Under the pieces are notes generated by a model that worked only from the letters and a program-made list of their open reading frames with translations, had not been told where the DNA came from and searched no databases. Position numbers and translations under genes: made by a program. DNA of 64,000 nucleotides from Litomosoides sigmodontis (Eukaryota; Nematoda; Chromadorea; Rhabditida; Onchocercidae), in contig OY718804.1 of assembly GCA_963070105.1 (NCBI GenBank), forward strand, positions 11,547,817-11,611,816, given 5' to 3'. Shown here piece by piece: positions 39,490-52,530 of the stretch; the first letter of the stretch is position 1; every line of letters begins with the position of its first letter.

Positions 39490-40557
39490 GCCAAGTGATC
39501 CTTTCCTTAGACTATCCTGAACGTTTCCCTATGTACTTATCCTTTCACATAATGCATCAACTAAACAAAAAGAAGCAAGAAGGCAGTATTCTAAAAATTC
39601 ACTTTAAGAAACAAAAGAAAACGTAAGTGATGTGAAGGAAAAGGAAAAGGAATTTGTTCAGCATCATCTATAGAAAATCGCACAAACCAGCGGATGCTTC
39701 TTATGTTAAACCTACCTGGTCGGCGATCGCTTGTAATGCTAATCTTAAACCGCAGTAGTAGTAGTAGCTCTATGATGACAATTTTAAGCCTAATATAGGA
39801 CGTAGTAAACAACTGTATATAATGCCAATTACAATACGAACCGCAACATCAGTGGACGGCCAGCAGAAGTTAAGCTACGAATGAGACAATAAACAGCAAC
39901 AATTCCCACAAAAACAATTAGTTACCTCACACCCTCTACCTCTTCCTCCCTCCCAACTTTCCCTTTCTCCTTCTCTCTGTTTAACCATTTCTTCTTTCAT
40001 CTGTCAGTTCTCTTTATTATTTGTATCCGTTCCCTATATAACGCCATTTAGCACTGTTTCGCGCTGCTAAGATTAAAATACGTCACGTCAGGTTTCCCGC
40101 TCCACCTCACAGCTACATCCAACTGACAGTTACAAAATAATCTCCATGTCTTTCACGTAAATTCAAAGGAAAGGAACTAGAAGAAAATGCGCACAGTGTG
40201 AGTGAAAAAGAAGATGTTTAGGTGAGACACACTGAGCTTACTACTATTTACATGCCTTCACAAACATATCCAAAGCGTACCTAACTAACTACGACAACCA
40301 GATAACCCACCGCTCTTTTAACACACCGAACACAGGTCATCTATCATCCCCCGCTGTTTCATCGCGTATCCATCCGCCCTTACCCATTTTCTCTCTGTCC
40401 ATGAATATGGATCCGCACAGCGCTCTTATCATGGTGTACTTCCCATAATACCTATTAAAGTGTCGTGAAACACACACACACACACACACACACCAAGTGG
40501 AAACATTCGATGTGCACTGCCACTCAACAACATACACCTTTTCTTTCCCCTACGCTT

Positions 40558-40612
<55 letters not shown>

Positions 40613-41170
40613 TACACATAAGTATACGTACATACACCACGTATGCAACATACGCAACACACATACACGGCATCGCACATACATCACAGACGTTAACCTA
40701 CATATCTTATTTATGTGCATGTACATATTCACATGCATACACATAACATACACGAAACCCACACATACACACGCAACATACACGTATGGAAACACGCAGT
40801 ACAACGCACGTATGCCGACCACTATCTGTAGGGATAACATACACGACCCATAGCTACTATATGCATTCTGGCAAAATGCCGGGAAATTACGGTAGCTGAA
40901 GGTTTGCGAGTCAGCATTAGGTATATCGCCAACGAGGTGCGGGACTGGAGCGATGCTGAGGTCTGAGGGTGGTTAATGTGGTGGAGGAGTGGGGAAGGAA
41001 CGTGGGATCTGGGGAGTTATCAAGACCGAGGTCTTTCTTTTGTTTCAACGTCGATGAGTGAGAATTTTGTACTTACGAATTTCACAAAACCTGTCGTCCA
41101 CAAATCTCGTTTAACTTTTGAAAACTTTCGATTTAGTGGATTTTCTATCACTCTACTCCTCCTTTACCAG
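39490..41170. other. Region upstream of LARP1
   Basis: No supported exons. It carries two CA microsatellites and a long, degenerate CA/TA-rich stretch from about 40.5 to 40.85 kb, which makes His-Thr open frames by itself. Confidence 0.6.
40472..40609. repeat. Two (CA)n microsatellites
   Basis: Pure CA at about 40472-40493 and 40559-40609, followed by a degenerate CATACA-type stretch to about 40.8 kb. Confidence 0.95.
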
Positions 41171-41177
41171 AGTATTT

Positions 41178-41547
41178 TTACCATGTAATGGTTAACCGTG
41201 TTCCAATGATGAGGTAATACGCGAAAGAGTAATCATTCCTACTTCCGTTTGAGTTGTGCCAGAATGCTGTACCAACACCAGGATGTACGTGTACGTAGTA
41301 ACTTTTACTACGTACAGAAAACCACTTCCTATCATTCCGGATGCATACGGAATGGAAAAGCAGATAAGATTTATATCGACAATGGGATTGACCCGAAGTT
41401 AGTGCTGAGTTGAAATCCACACTATCGTTAACATGCTTGTATCGCGTAAACTTCCTCGCGGAAATTTGTAGTGCAAAACATAACAGTGCCAGCAAATATG
41501 AGTACAGAACACTTTGTTTTTGTTCAATACTACCGTCATTTAAGACA
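41178..41547 (-). CDS. Unassigned open frame, possible terminal exon
   Basis: A minus-strand frame stays open for about 120 codons to a TAA at 41178. It begins near a hydrophobic run (SYLLALLCFALQISA) that looks like a signal peptide, then holds HCRYKSY, VCIRNDRKWF and HVHPGVGTAFWHN. There is no good ATG; a weak AG acceptor lies at the left end of the frame. No family was recognised. It abuts a plus-strand frame of similar quality. Confidence 0.28.
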
Positions 41548-41548
41548 A

Positions 41549-41812
41549 CACTAAGCGCCAGCTAGCCATGAAGCCTTGAAATTAGCCATAGTCGATGAAG
41601 AAGCACGTTGTGGAAGTTTTCACACTGCGATAGATTTATTTGGTTTAAGGACATGGAGTAGTGCAATGTCATATCGCAAAGGAATTATACAAAGTGAAAC
41701 AAAAATGGCTCACTATTTTAACCCCACTGAATTGCAACCACTTAGAGGTGTCACGAACCGCTTACTTCAGTTCTTAATTAGATCCTTAATCAGATGTATT
41801 TGTGCATTATAA
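41549..41812 (+). CDS. Unassigned open frame
   Basis: A plus-strand frame is open for about 85 codons and reads like protein (SHEALKLAIVDEEARCGSF, HYFNPTELQPLRGVTNRL). An ATG occurs at the start in another frame only; the region before it lacks a clear pyrimidine tract. No homologous family was recognised. It lies head-to-head with the minus-strand frame just to the left. Confidence 0.28.
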
Positions 41813-42158
41813 TTCATATTGTCGAGGTTCACAAAAACGTAGGAGTTGAGGCACAACTCTTATTTCTTCAACGGTTTAACGTCGTAGTAATGTGAATTAT
41901 AATTTGAAAATCGTTTAAGGTAAAGGGTCTTTTCAGAATTTCGCAGTAGCAAGTGCGTTTGCTCAGAATGTCATGTTCATATAAATTTTACAGTTTTTTG
42001 AGATTTTCAGTAAATTTCATAGCAGTTTCACAGTGTGATACCAGCGTTCAGTTCTCGAGCTGCCTGTTTCCATACTTTTCGATCTTCCGTTACCCAATAC
42101 CTGTAATGGACACCTTAGTTAGTGACGCTTTTACTTCTTCAAGCTTAACGAACTCAAA

Positions 42159-45100
42159 TTAAACAGTGGTGCAGTTTGTGATGTACCTAATATTATTTTC
42201 AAGACCATCAGTTATTGTCGACCACTTGGGAATTGATTCACAGTCCGTTATATTCAAACACATGTCGAATATATCTGCTAATAACTCTCGTTGGGGCCAA
42301 CGTCTGCAAAAAAATAGCGTTCACGTCAGCATTACTCCTATTCATTTTATCATTGTGATATTTAAGAACGTTTTTAAGTAAAAAAAAAGCTTTTTACTGA
42401 TTAATAAAGCAATGAGATGAGTGATGAACCCGTGGTTTCTGTTTTGCTTAATAATAAAAATTGTAATTTGAAGTAAAAATCAGATTATAACTATCGCTGC
42501 AAAAGATGGAGATGAATGAGTTATTATTTCTTCCACTTCACTAATATTGCTTGCAAAATCTGGCACTTAACATTAACGGATAAGGAATAAATTCTTTAGT
42601 TTTGAGGATTCAAGTTAGGAGCTCGTAAATAAACAACCTTTTCATCACAGATGTTGCACTGTATCTCCCGGCAGTATTCCGGTACGTTTTCATGTACTTC
42701 CCATATATTATAACATGAAGCGTTGAAACAAAACCATAAAAATCTGTTTGATATGTCCATGGCCGCCCATCCTCAATATTATGTATGATTCGAAAGTGAT
42801 CTTTATTAGGTGTTAGGATCATGTTGGCGCAAATTTTGCCGAAATTAGCCAAAAAGAACCTTACCTGCATTTCGGAACAATCGAAGTCTACCGTGCCAGC
42901 CTTTCCCCGAAATGTGTGTCCTTTCAAAGAATTCATATCAATGGCACGTCCCCAATCAATCAATTTCAAGACGAAAGTTTTCTTATCGCAAATTTGTTCT
43001 ACCGTGGCATCTTCATTTAATCTGAAGTATCACGAAGTTACGTAAAGCGCAATGAGACATACTCGTAAGAAAACTGTAAGCAACCGGTGAAGAATCATGA
43101 AGTTATCAGGTTTAACATCGCCGTGTATTATTTGGGCATTATGTACTGCCTCCAATATTCGACTAATCTCCCAGGCGAGGTAAACTGTTAAGAGACCTGA
43201 ACATGACATATTCTTGACTTGTAATTTATTTCTCATATCCTGAAAAACTAACATTATGGAGGTAAAACAGAAGAAAACACAAAAGTCATTTAAGCTTTGT
43301 AAAATAAGTTAAAAACTGTATATCAAAAACCGACCGTTAGTTTTACGCAGTGATTGATGGAGACGGAAAAAACTTACAAGGAGATTCCCGTGCTTGTGAT
43401 ACTCATAAACAATAGCACTTGCATTCGAAAATATATATGCATCGCGGATATTCATTATACCATCCAACATCCCTTTCGGCATTCGAATACGCAATGTTTC
43501 ACAAGCATAAATTTCCCATCGGCAAGGTGGCATTTCAAACTATAATAGATTACTGGAAATATTATAATGAACAAATAAACGACGGAAATATTCAGATGAA
43601 TTTCCGACCGTTTTATTTTTCGTAATAGAAATCTTGTAGGTCATAGTCACTGAAGCCAAAGTCACCGTCCTTCAGACTCTTGAGTAAGACCACGTAAATA
43701 CATTGAAAAACACCTTTATCGCATAAAAGTTGCCATCTTCTGATTTGCTTTTGTAAACTCTAGCGAAACCACCTTCACCAATCAGACATTCAATATCAAA
43801 ACGTTCACCTCCTAAAACTACAGCAGCACCAGGACTTACGCGACTGCATTTTTCCTGTAAAAAAAATTAACTGTCCCTCCTCATATTTAAACAGTAGCGA
43901 ATCATTTAGCTAACAAATACATAAAGACGTCCATACATAATGCGAATTACCGAGAAGTCGTGAACATTAGCCGGCCAGAAACGCTGGCTGGACATAATGT
44001 TGTCGCGTAATTTTTCATCCCAAGGATTTATTTCAGAGTCAGGATGCGATCTACAATGAATTTATTCCCTTTTTACGATATTTCTATAGTCAATTTAATA
44101 AATATCATGCTACTTAAAAAAAAACATGATTTATACTAGCCTTTACACAAAAACATGAAATTTTTTACAGAAATTTACAAAAACAAGATTCACACTAACC
44201 CCAAATTTCCATGGCCAATTTCATTTGAATCTTTATCATTTAGAGCAATTGAGAGTCGACGTAATCCCTCATTGATATTGTTAGCAGGCAGTCCCGTTTT
44301 CTTACACCCGACAATATTCTCAATACCAACTTTTTGCGACAATTTTGTCAAAGTATTTCGGCGCTGCTACGAATAAATTGTCGATGAAATTGATAGATTT
44401 ACAGTAGATATTTTTTGCCCGGTTCAATTGTTTTCGTAAAAAATGCAAAATTAAATTAAAAACAAACTTCGGACATACTCATTCGTCTACCGAAAGCAGT
44501 ATTCGCAACAAGGGCTTCATCAAACATTGATTTTTGGAAAAAAGGATCCGCAGCGTTCGAAGGAAGCGGACGAAACGATTCTAAATGTACACGAAATTAC
44601 ATTGATCACGCAGATTCCGTATTGAATGAGTGCTATCAGCTAACCCTCAATCGGATCTTCAATTGGAGGTGCAAAACCGTTTGCTGGTGTAGACGTCACA
44701 GCTCCTGTCTTAGCCATTTTGTTCAAACCTGCCAATGTTTCCTCATCAACACGATCAGGTAGAGGAGGTTTTACTCCTAAAAAGCCTAGTCATAAGGAAG
44801 TTAAAATTCATTTTTGAACTTTGGACTTCACTTAACTCCTCTCTGAATATTGATAAAAATATTATGAAAGTGCTTCCACACTTGAACATTATAACTAACC
44901 CCCACACTTACGTTTTTCCACCTCTGTTAGTGTTTCGTTATCATGTTCAAGTGACGACGCACTTCCAGCTTTCCCCAAGGTTGATGACCGACAAACATGT
45001 GCAGTTATCGCAGGCTGTAAAACAGCATTTAAAAATTTCAATATATTAGGCTCAGAACTGCTCTCAACTTAATTCTCGCTGAAAAGTTTGGAATTTTATT

Positions 45101-48100
45101 TTTTAGTTATATGCTTTCTCGTTTACACTTTCCATTTATACTACCGTCCTATACAACATTACCAAGTAATTGGTAGCATGTTGAAAACGACCAAATGCCA
45201 AATGATAAAATTATGAGTTACCACTTAAACAGCAACCATTAGAAGATTTTGCGAACAATCCCCAGTTGACATGCAAATATTTTCTTGCATTGCCGAAACG
45301 GAAATGCATTAACAGACTAGTTTAAATCTATGCTAACCCGTAGACAAGAATTTATTTCCTTTCTCTAAAATTGTATAAACATTAAACAGCAATATGAGTT
45401 ACTTTTCTGAATGCTGGATGAGATTCACAGGTATCATCATAATGAATGTTTATATTCTTTTGATAGCCCAAATCTAGCTCCGTGCTTAATCTGTAACACC
45501 ACATTGTACAAATATCATATTTATATACTTCTTAAACAGACAACGAAATGTTTGCGAGGTTTCCATGTTTTAGTGTTTGTTTTCTTATTAATTTTTTTCC
45601 ATGTTAAGTTGTATAATTTCAGTTGAACCTTTTCTGTGAAGAACCTGAAGATGGCACGATATTCTCATCACTATAAACAGCAAATGGCTCGAGTTGTTTC
45701 GTTGGTTCCATTTCTTCCATGTAAACCTATACAAAAACAAAATTTAAAAACAGAAAAATAAACAGAACATTTCAACGAATGCTGTAAAATTCACTTCAAA
45801 TTTTGTTTTTTTTGCAGCGGGAAGAAAATGCGCCTGTATACTTTCATTTAGATCTGTTTCTTGTAACACTGTCGTTTCATCTGTTTCGTGATGAACTGCA
45901 AGGAATGAGATCGATAAATTTATGTTAAGGCTGGTACTGCAATATAAACCTCTATCGATATGAAATTATTAATCGTTGATTTAATCCACATATACCAGTT
46001 AAACGTTTTACAGAAGAAAAATTGTCATACTACCCAAAAAAAAACGCATGCCTGAGCGAGGAGGTGGAACTGGCACTGTGCTTGAGAAATCGCGCATGGC
46101 CTTACTCAGAAATTTCTCCGTAAACGAAGTACCATGGAGTGTGAGATGCGAAGACTGTGGGCATTCTGCAAATATTAAGCTTTTAAAAGTATCAAAAACA
46201 AAGCTAATTACTTTAAAACACTTACCAGTTGGTTTATCGGTAAGGACATCTGTTTCCACAAGAACATTATTTCCAGTACCAGCATGGCTAGCTAGCATAA
46301 ACAAGTTGTCAACTGTATCATCCACTGACGGTTGCACTGACTTCATCAATTCTACATTGTTGGATGGATTCATCAAGGAACCGCTGATGCAACCACTTCG
46401 TTCTTCGCTTATAGCCGATAGCTTTGAAACTGACATTCTGCTGGAAAGCCTAATCCTTTGCTGTCGACAGACAGTAATAAATTAGTATTTAAAATTTTTT
46501 GGGTATTTGAAAACAGTCTCCGATGTCGCTGCAATTTTAGGCAGCATGTATATAATTTATCTCGATATATCCAACAGACACCTCTCCCTCATTTTAAGAC
46601 ACTCTAGAAAACTATCAAATCACCAACCTCTGGGGTACATCTGAATGAAGGGTATAATTCCCTGCTTCTGCGAATATTTCCTCAACTGATTGTTGCTCAT
46701 CAATTATTTTCAAATGACTTTTTATTCTAGAAGAATAAGTCAACTTCGTCAAGCACTCACCATCTTCAGATGCTTTCTGTTCCATGCTACAATGCAGAAT
46801 ATGCATGAAACCAACTAATTTTTTTTCGTATTCATTTGTCAAGAAATAAGCAGGTTAAAGAACTTACGATGTTACTTCAACATTTCCGAACACAACTCTT
46901 GAATCTTTTGACAAATCTGAAAAATGCGGTAATACAATCAATATCTTTAGGAAGTAAAAGCAACAAAATCCCAATAGCTGCTGATTTTATCCACTTACAA
47001 CCTTTAAAAAAGTACCGGGCTTCTTGAACAGATTTGCAGTCAATTCATCATCCATTTCGAAGTACTGATAAAGCATGGCCCTAAAATTTCAATTTAATCC
47101 AATATTGTAACTGGTAAACTGGGAGACAATAAATGATGAAGCTTCAAGTACAAGTATCGCCTTTTGGAAGATTTACTTCGGATGTCGTATCTGTAGAAGA
47201 AATGTTGTAGTAATGAATAAAGAAAACAGTTCTGAATGATGAAATTAAACAAAAATATTACTTTTCTGCAGCTAATGATACAATTATAAAATGTACAGAG
47301 ATATGACCGCCTGCATTGTGTCACGTTTATAATGCATAAATAATGCTTTCACCTAAAAGCTTCATCAACTCGTGATGTAGGCTTAGCGTTTGCCTTTACA
47401 GCTTCATTCCATATTTCGTTAAAACGGCTCCTGTTTTTTTCTTCTGCATAGATCTGCAACAAACCTCTTTCAGCTTTAATCAAACGTTGTTCCCTTTAAT
47501 GTAACTGAAAAAACATAATTCTTTACCTCTCCCCATTTGACGTAAAACTCTGCCAATTCATAAAATTGTTTTCGGTTGTGTAACTCCTCCATCACTAATT
47601 TCATCCCCATTGTGCGACTTAATTTTCCCTAAATCCAATCCATTTTAAGCAGTCACTTTAAGAAAATCATTATCAAGAAGGAAGCTGCATTCTACACAAG
47701 GCTTTACTTAAAAAAGATGAATGCATTTGTTACACTGATACCAACACATTATCTGAGCACGACGACGAAAACTCCTCATTCACTCGAAATTGCTGAGAAC
47801 TATCTTATTGAAAATCTTGCCCTCCAAGTGACACAGTAATAATTGCATATTTTTTTCAGAGCTTAACACCAAGCCAGTAGAGATGGGGAATTCGCTAAAA
47901 CGTACTGTATGTTTTAGAATTTAGCAGTTATTATTTTGGAAATTACTTACAACAATACAGAAAACATATAACAATCTTTCGTCGTTATAGAACGGATTAC
48001 TTTCCACAGAATATCGCAATACTGTTTCCATGGCAGCCTTCCGTAGACGGTGATAATTTTCCTCATCTTCGAAATTTTTTTCCATCCATTTCAACTGGCT

Positions 48101-48604
48101 AAAATTAAAGAAATACCAAGAGTAGCTATAGTACCAAATGAAACATCTCATTATAGAATTGATGTCACGGTTTTACGTAGAAACTATGATTATACATCAA
48201 TTGCACAGTAGAAATTTGAGGCGTGCCAATAGTTTAGAACTTGCAACATACTTCACAACATAATCCAATTGTTTTGTTTCTGGCAATGTCCTGAAAATAG
48301 TCAATCAAATACTCTTTCTCAAATCTCAGCTCTTCAAATGCAACTTATTGATGGGAATGACTTGATGAACACATTCTCTTTTATAGTAACCATTAATCGA
48401 CGTTTTGTGCATTCGCTATTTTCTCATTAACTAAGAATTTGATTAATGCTGAAAATTATTTGGCCTGCAGTTAGATATTATAAATAATTTAAAATTAAAC
48501 ACTAAGATTAATTGGGAATAGAAGAAATGGTGGAAGAAGGGCACATGGAGAGGAATGACTTACTTGACAAAGGACGGTAACGACTCAAAAAATCCCAAAA
48601 CCAT
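42159..48604 (-). CDS. bub-1: BUB1 spindle-checkpoint kinase (about 24 exons)
   Basis: BUB1 is a kinetochore serine/threonine kinase of the spindle assembly checkpoint; it phosphorylates histone H2A and recruits other checkpoint proteins. The model has about 935 residues. The first exon is 48604-48564, and the N-terminal exons form the TPR-type domain (QFYELAEFYVKWGEIYAE, EIWNEAVKANAKPTSRVDEAF). Middle exons are low-complexity, with FAVYSDEN near 45.7 kb. The kinase occupies 43854-42159. It has a glycine loop (LIGEGGFARVYKSK), AIK lysine, HGDVKPDN catalytic loop and DWG in place of DFG (LKLIDWGRAIDM), followed by DCSEM, PWTYQTDFYGF and a C-terminal tail (WPQRELLADIFDMCLNITDC). Kinase exons are 43854-43714, 43539-43378, 43239-43085, 43021-42865, 42771-42638 and 42303-42159, all in phase. 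The junction between exons at about 45.65 kb and 45014 did not close in phase, so a small exon may be missing. Confidence 0.93.
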
Positions 48605-48660
48605 CGATTTTGATGAATTTGCAAATCCTTCCCTCTCCAGCAATCGGCCGACGGAATAAT

Positions 48661-48951
48661 AATACAACAAAGCAGAATAAGATAAACGAAGCACGCGCGA
48701 AGCAACCCTACCCAGATGCAACGATTCAAACTGCAGCAGCACTTAAAACGCTCGCGCCAAAATTAAAAAAATCGCTCGCACGCCTCATGGACACTATGCA
48801 AATGGAGGAGATTCGCAGGATTTGTTGTTCACTCACTGTAAGACTGGCTGAAGGCCTGGAGCACGTGGAAGCCTGGAGCCGAAAAATTCAGTGCTGTTTG
48901 AATTTGGCGTACAATTCTGCATTGATATCACCACTCATGTTCCATAGTTAA
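48661..48951 (+). CDS. Candidate divergent short protein opposite the BUB1 start
   Basis: A plus-strand frame beginning inside the antisense of BUB1 exon 1 is open to a TAA at 48951 (113 codons from a possible start at 48610). Its second half reads like an amphipathic helical protein (KTLAPKLKKSLARLMDTMQM, EEIRRICCSLTVRLAEGLEH). It would be transcribed divergently from BUB1. There is no recognised family, and part of the frame is shadow of BUB1 exon 1, so the call is tentative. Confidence 0.3.
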   Translation, partial: NTTKQNKINEARAKQPYPDATIQTAAALKTLAPKLKKSLARLMDTMQMEEIRRICCSLTVRLAEGLEHVEAWSRKIQCCLNLAYNSALISPLMFHS

Positions 48952-49211
48952 GAGATTACGTTACGTGTGAATGTAATGTCGCGTGAAGTAAGGACTGACA
49001 CGTGTCATTGATATGTAGCGGTAGAATGTAATTTGATGGCTTTAATGTGTAAGCGCTAATGACAAAAAGCTAAACTGCACATGTATTACAGGAGAAGAGT
49101 CATTTGAGATGAGAGAGAAATGACTCGTTGGAGAAGTTCATTGTGATGCAAAGAAAGCTATAGATTAGAAATGAGAAATTGATATTTTTAAAATCAGCAT
49201 TTGATCGCGCA

Positions 49212-51451
49212 TTAAAGATGAACAGTGCTTGAGCAATCACATGCTTCAGTTAAGTTTGTATCGATGAGAATAAGTCGATCATCTAGTGGTACATCGCGAA
49301 TCCTAAAGCATCCACCGTCGTTTCGTAAATTTGCGTCATTGTAATGACAAAATTTGCTGAAACCATAGTTGGACAAATTTGTTGGACACCTGAAAATATC
49401 ACATTTCTATCCTTTAACTAAAAATTTAATCAAGAACTAATTTTCTACTCTGTTTTATCAATCTTAGTTTCTCGAAAGAATGTGGATAATGTTCAAGTGA
49501 CCGCCATCTTATTCAACATCAACTTGACTAAATTTTGTAGTTTCTCTGGATTAATTATACGCATAAATTTTGTTCTTAATTGATGGACGAAAAATGCTAA
49601 AATGAAAATAGTGTTAACTCGAGCAATATGTCTGTTCCCATGCCTTGCAAAACTTCACTCAAAAATTTTTTTCATTTTGTAGGAATAAAATAACGAACTG
49701 CCCAACGTCTTCTTTCACCTTCCTTGCAACTGGGCGCTTTTTCTCTCCTGTGCAACAGCCGGAAAAATGTCAAGCAGTTATTCTTCACCTACCGTTGAAC
49801 TATATCTTTACTAACAGATAAGTATTGCATGGTGCACTATCAACTCGATCGGCCAAATTTGCGGGACACTCCGGCTTTCCGCCATTTCGAGCTTGTACAA
49901 TGGAACTTCTATTCACTTTGCGAAGTCGCTGTGGATAATCCTGCCCAGAAATTCGGCACGTAGATGAACAAGCAGACCAGTCAAGGTAAGTAAAAAGACA
50001 TGGGAATTTTATTATTCCCGCAGTACTTTGCACCTATAACATTTTATTTAAATTAAACTTGGTGAAAATTCAAACACGCTTGTCAATTCCTAATTAATTG
50101 GGCATTGATGTATTGGGGGAGATCGGCAATGGTAACGAATTTTTTCAACTAAACAATTTCTTCTTCAATATTCTACATAATAAGAACAAATTAAAAAATT
50201 GCCAGTGCAAAATCGAATAATCATCAGAACGCTATCAAGAGATTGCTTTTGCAATGGAGGACTTTTACCAATTCTGAATTAGCAATCAAGGTGGATAATT
50301 TTCAGTAAAACGATAGAGCGAAAAGCGCTTTTAGAAGAGGTGATTGAAAAATGAAGGCAAAAAACAGAAGCGAAGTTATTGACGACACACTATGAGCAAA
50401 TGTTTGTGTGCTTACATAAGTAGTGAGATATTTAGGCAATAAAAATATGGTACACTTACGTGAGCGCTGAGAACGATGTTCCAGATTATAAGCGTGATCA
50501 ATGCGAGTAATAGCAGCATGTTAATAATTGTTGCAAAGAAATTAATTATTAGCATTAGACGAACTTTCTTGTTGCGTATGAATGGTGACATTTGCTACAA
50601 ACAACGTGATATACTACTGACGTAGTGAGGATACGCTTTACAGAGTTTAAATTTTATTAAATGTTTATAAAAATGCTCAAAAAACAAACGTAAATCAAAG
50701 TTGCAAGGCGAGTGGATTTCAATGTTTTACTTATCGTCCCTTCGAATTCGCTGATGTCCGAGAGCTGTAGCAAAGTAACGGGTTTAAATTTGCCTTTGCT
50801 TCCAAAATTGAGAATAAAATCAGATTTCTTAGAATGCTTAGATTTAAAAGAACTCTCAAACACCTCCTCCGTAGCTTCTCCAGCGGACACGTTGAACATT
50901 TCGGGCGCTTGTTCACTCGTCCCCTCAACATCGGTAATGGACGGTGTTGGACTATTTTCATTTTGCGGGAAATTTTCCTAAACTGCTAATATAAGCTCTA
51001 GAATCCTAAATTTCCATGTTCCAATTAATGTTTAATTTTAAACGCTGTGAAAAAATTTATTCAGCAATTTCAATAATAATAAGAACGTCAATCCATAGTT
51101 ATTCGATGTCAGACTATTCCGCTACTTCACTGTCATTTCTTACTTGCGCATTTTTAAATCTCGGAATTTTTTTACTTGCACATTTTTAAATCTTAGTAAA
51201 AAAATTTTAATATTACAGACTACTAACTGTACTAACGCCCCGTGTGCTGCTAATGCATTTATTAAACGGCCATGACTTTTGTAATAAAATGAAATGAAAA
51301 AGTAGTTCAATATCAAATGAGAACGAAAAGCAACCTGAGCAGAACGAATTGTTTGTCCTTGCTTGAGAAGCAAATTCGTTTTGGGCTGACCCGGCTGGTC
51401 CGAAAGCGTAGTCCCCGTTTGCGAAGGTGAACCGGAAAGCGCTGAATCCAT
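49212..51451 (-). CDS. Type II membrane protein with one TSP1 domain, copy A
   Basis: Five exons join in phase: 51451 (ATG; the exon itself starts at 51467)-51335, 50977-50690, 50594-50460, 50033-49816 and 49389-49212, giving 311 residues. The N-terminal ~145 residues are Ser/Glu-rich and cytoplasmic in style. A single hydrophobic segment (LIINFFATIINMLLLLALIT) preceded by basic RNKKVR suggests a type II signal anchor. The ectodomain has a thrombospondin type 1 domain (DWSACSSTC, SSIVQARNGGKPECP, DRVDSAPCNTY), then a Cys-containing tail (FCHYNDANLRNDGGCFRIRD, PLDDRLILIDTN). Such domains act in cell adhesion or matrix binding. The next gene to the right is a paralogue with the same exon layout. 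A (TG)n tract lies just upstream. The exact family is unknown to me. The absence of an N-terminal signal peptide supports the type II call. Confidence 0.85.
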
Positions 51452-51533
51452 CGAATTTGAATCTGAACTGGAAAGATTGCAAATTTAGCATAGGAATTTG
51501 ATACGCCGTCACAAGCACTGTACTGTTGAAAGA

Positions 51534-51536
<3 letters not shown>

Positions 51537-51581
<45 letters not shown>

Positions 51582-51588
51582 GTGTGTA
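51537..51588. repeat. (TG)n microsatellite upstream of TSP1 copy A
   Basis: About 20 TG units with one GCG interruption, about 70 bp upstream of the first recognised exon of copy A. Confidence 0.95.
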
Positions 51589-51599
51589 TGAGTGAAGGA

Positions 51600-52525
51600 A
51601 GATCTCATTCATTCATTTCCGTGAGCATTCTGCTCATATCTTCCCACTCATCCGACCATCAATCATATCAGAAACGCAAACCAGGAAACACACTCTTTCC
51701 GTTGAACACAAAGCGGAACGCGCTGACGGAACTAACCGCTGCCCTCATCTCGCAACTATTTATATGGCATATCGTGCATTGCTGCATGCACGCAAACAAG
51801 CAAATCATCTGTAAATTATGCAAAATAACTCAGCCTGTCCATTCCAGCTACATCTTCAGCTGTGTACATCTCTTAACAATCTCTTCACAAACTGCATGCT
51901 CTCGCCATTCGGAGCTGTCAGGAATGCACGTGCAGATGTCGTAATTGCAAGGACACGTAGAATGAATTCCGAATTTCGAAGCAGCTAGCACATGTTTGAA
52001 GTTTCACATTGCGTTCATCCTTATTCCATTTTCCTTGCTTCCTTCTAGGTGGACCGGAGCAACTTCACTCATGACAATTTAATCTGTCTTTTGTAATGCC
52101 TCCCTTGGTTGTTGAGACGATATCATTGAAAGAAGTTTTGCTCTCTGGTATTCGTGCTGCATCGCGGCACTGTTAAATTAGCTTCATTTATCTCATTTCC
52201 AAAAAGTGTCAGATTTGTGACTGATCGTTTCAGGCTTCACAGCTGACAGCTGATAAATGAATACTAATGAGGGCAATGATGCTGCAAAGAAGTGCATTAT
52301 TGCCAGTGATTGAGCACTACTGGTTCGGAGACAGCTATGGTGTGTCTACTACTGAATCAGTGAACTAAAACTGAAGCGAGATTGACTCAAATTAATAGAT
52401 TTGAAAACGTTATCACTTTTCTCAGCCGATCGGCTTCTTTCAACTAAACGACCAACATCGTTCAGTTCAATGGATCACCCACAATTATTTATTGATGCAA
52501 TAATTAATGTAAATAGGAAGGCTTG
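51600..52525. other. Spacer between the two TSP1 genes
   Basis: About 0.9 kb with no supported exon. It should contain the promoter or 5' leader of copy A. Confidence 0.5.
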
Positions 52526-52530
52526 ACAGC

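Noticed and set aside
46048..46485. 145-codon plus-strand open frame
   Set aside because: Antisense to two BUB1 exons that join in phase on the minus strand.
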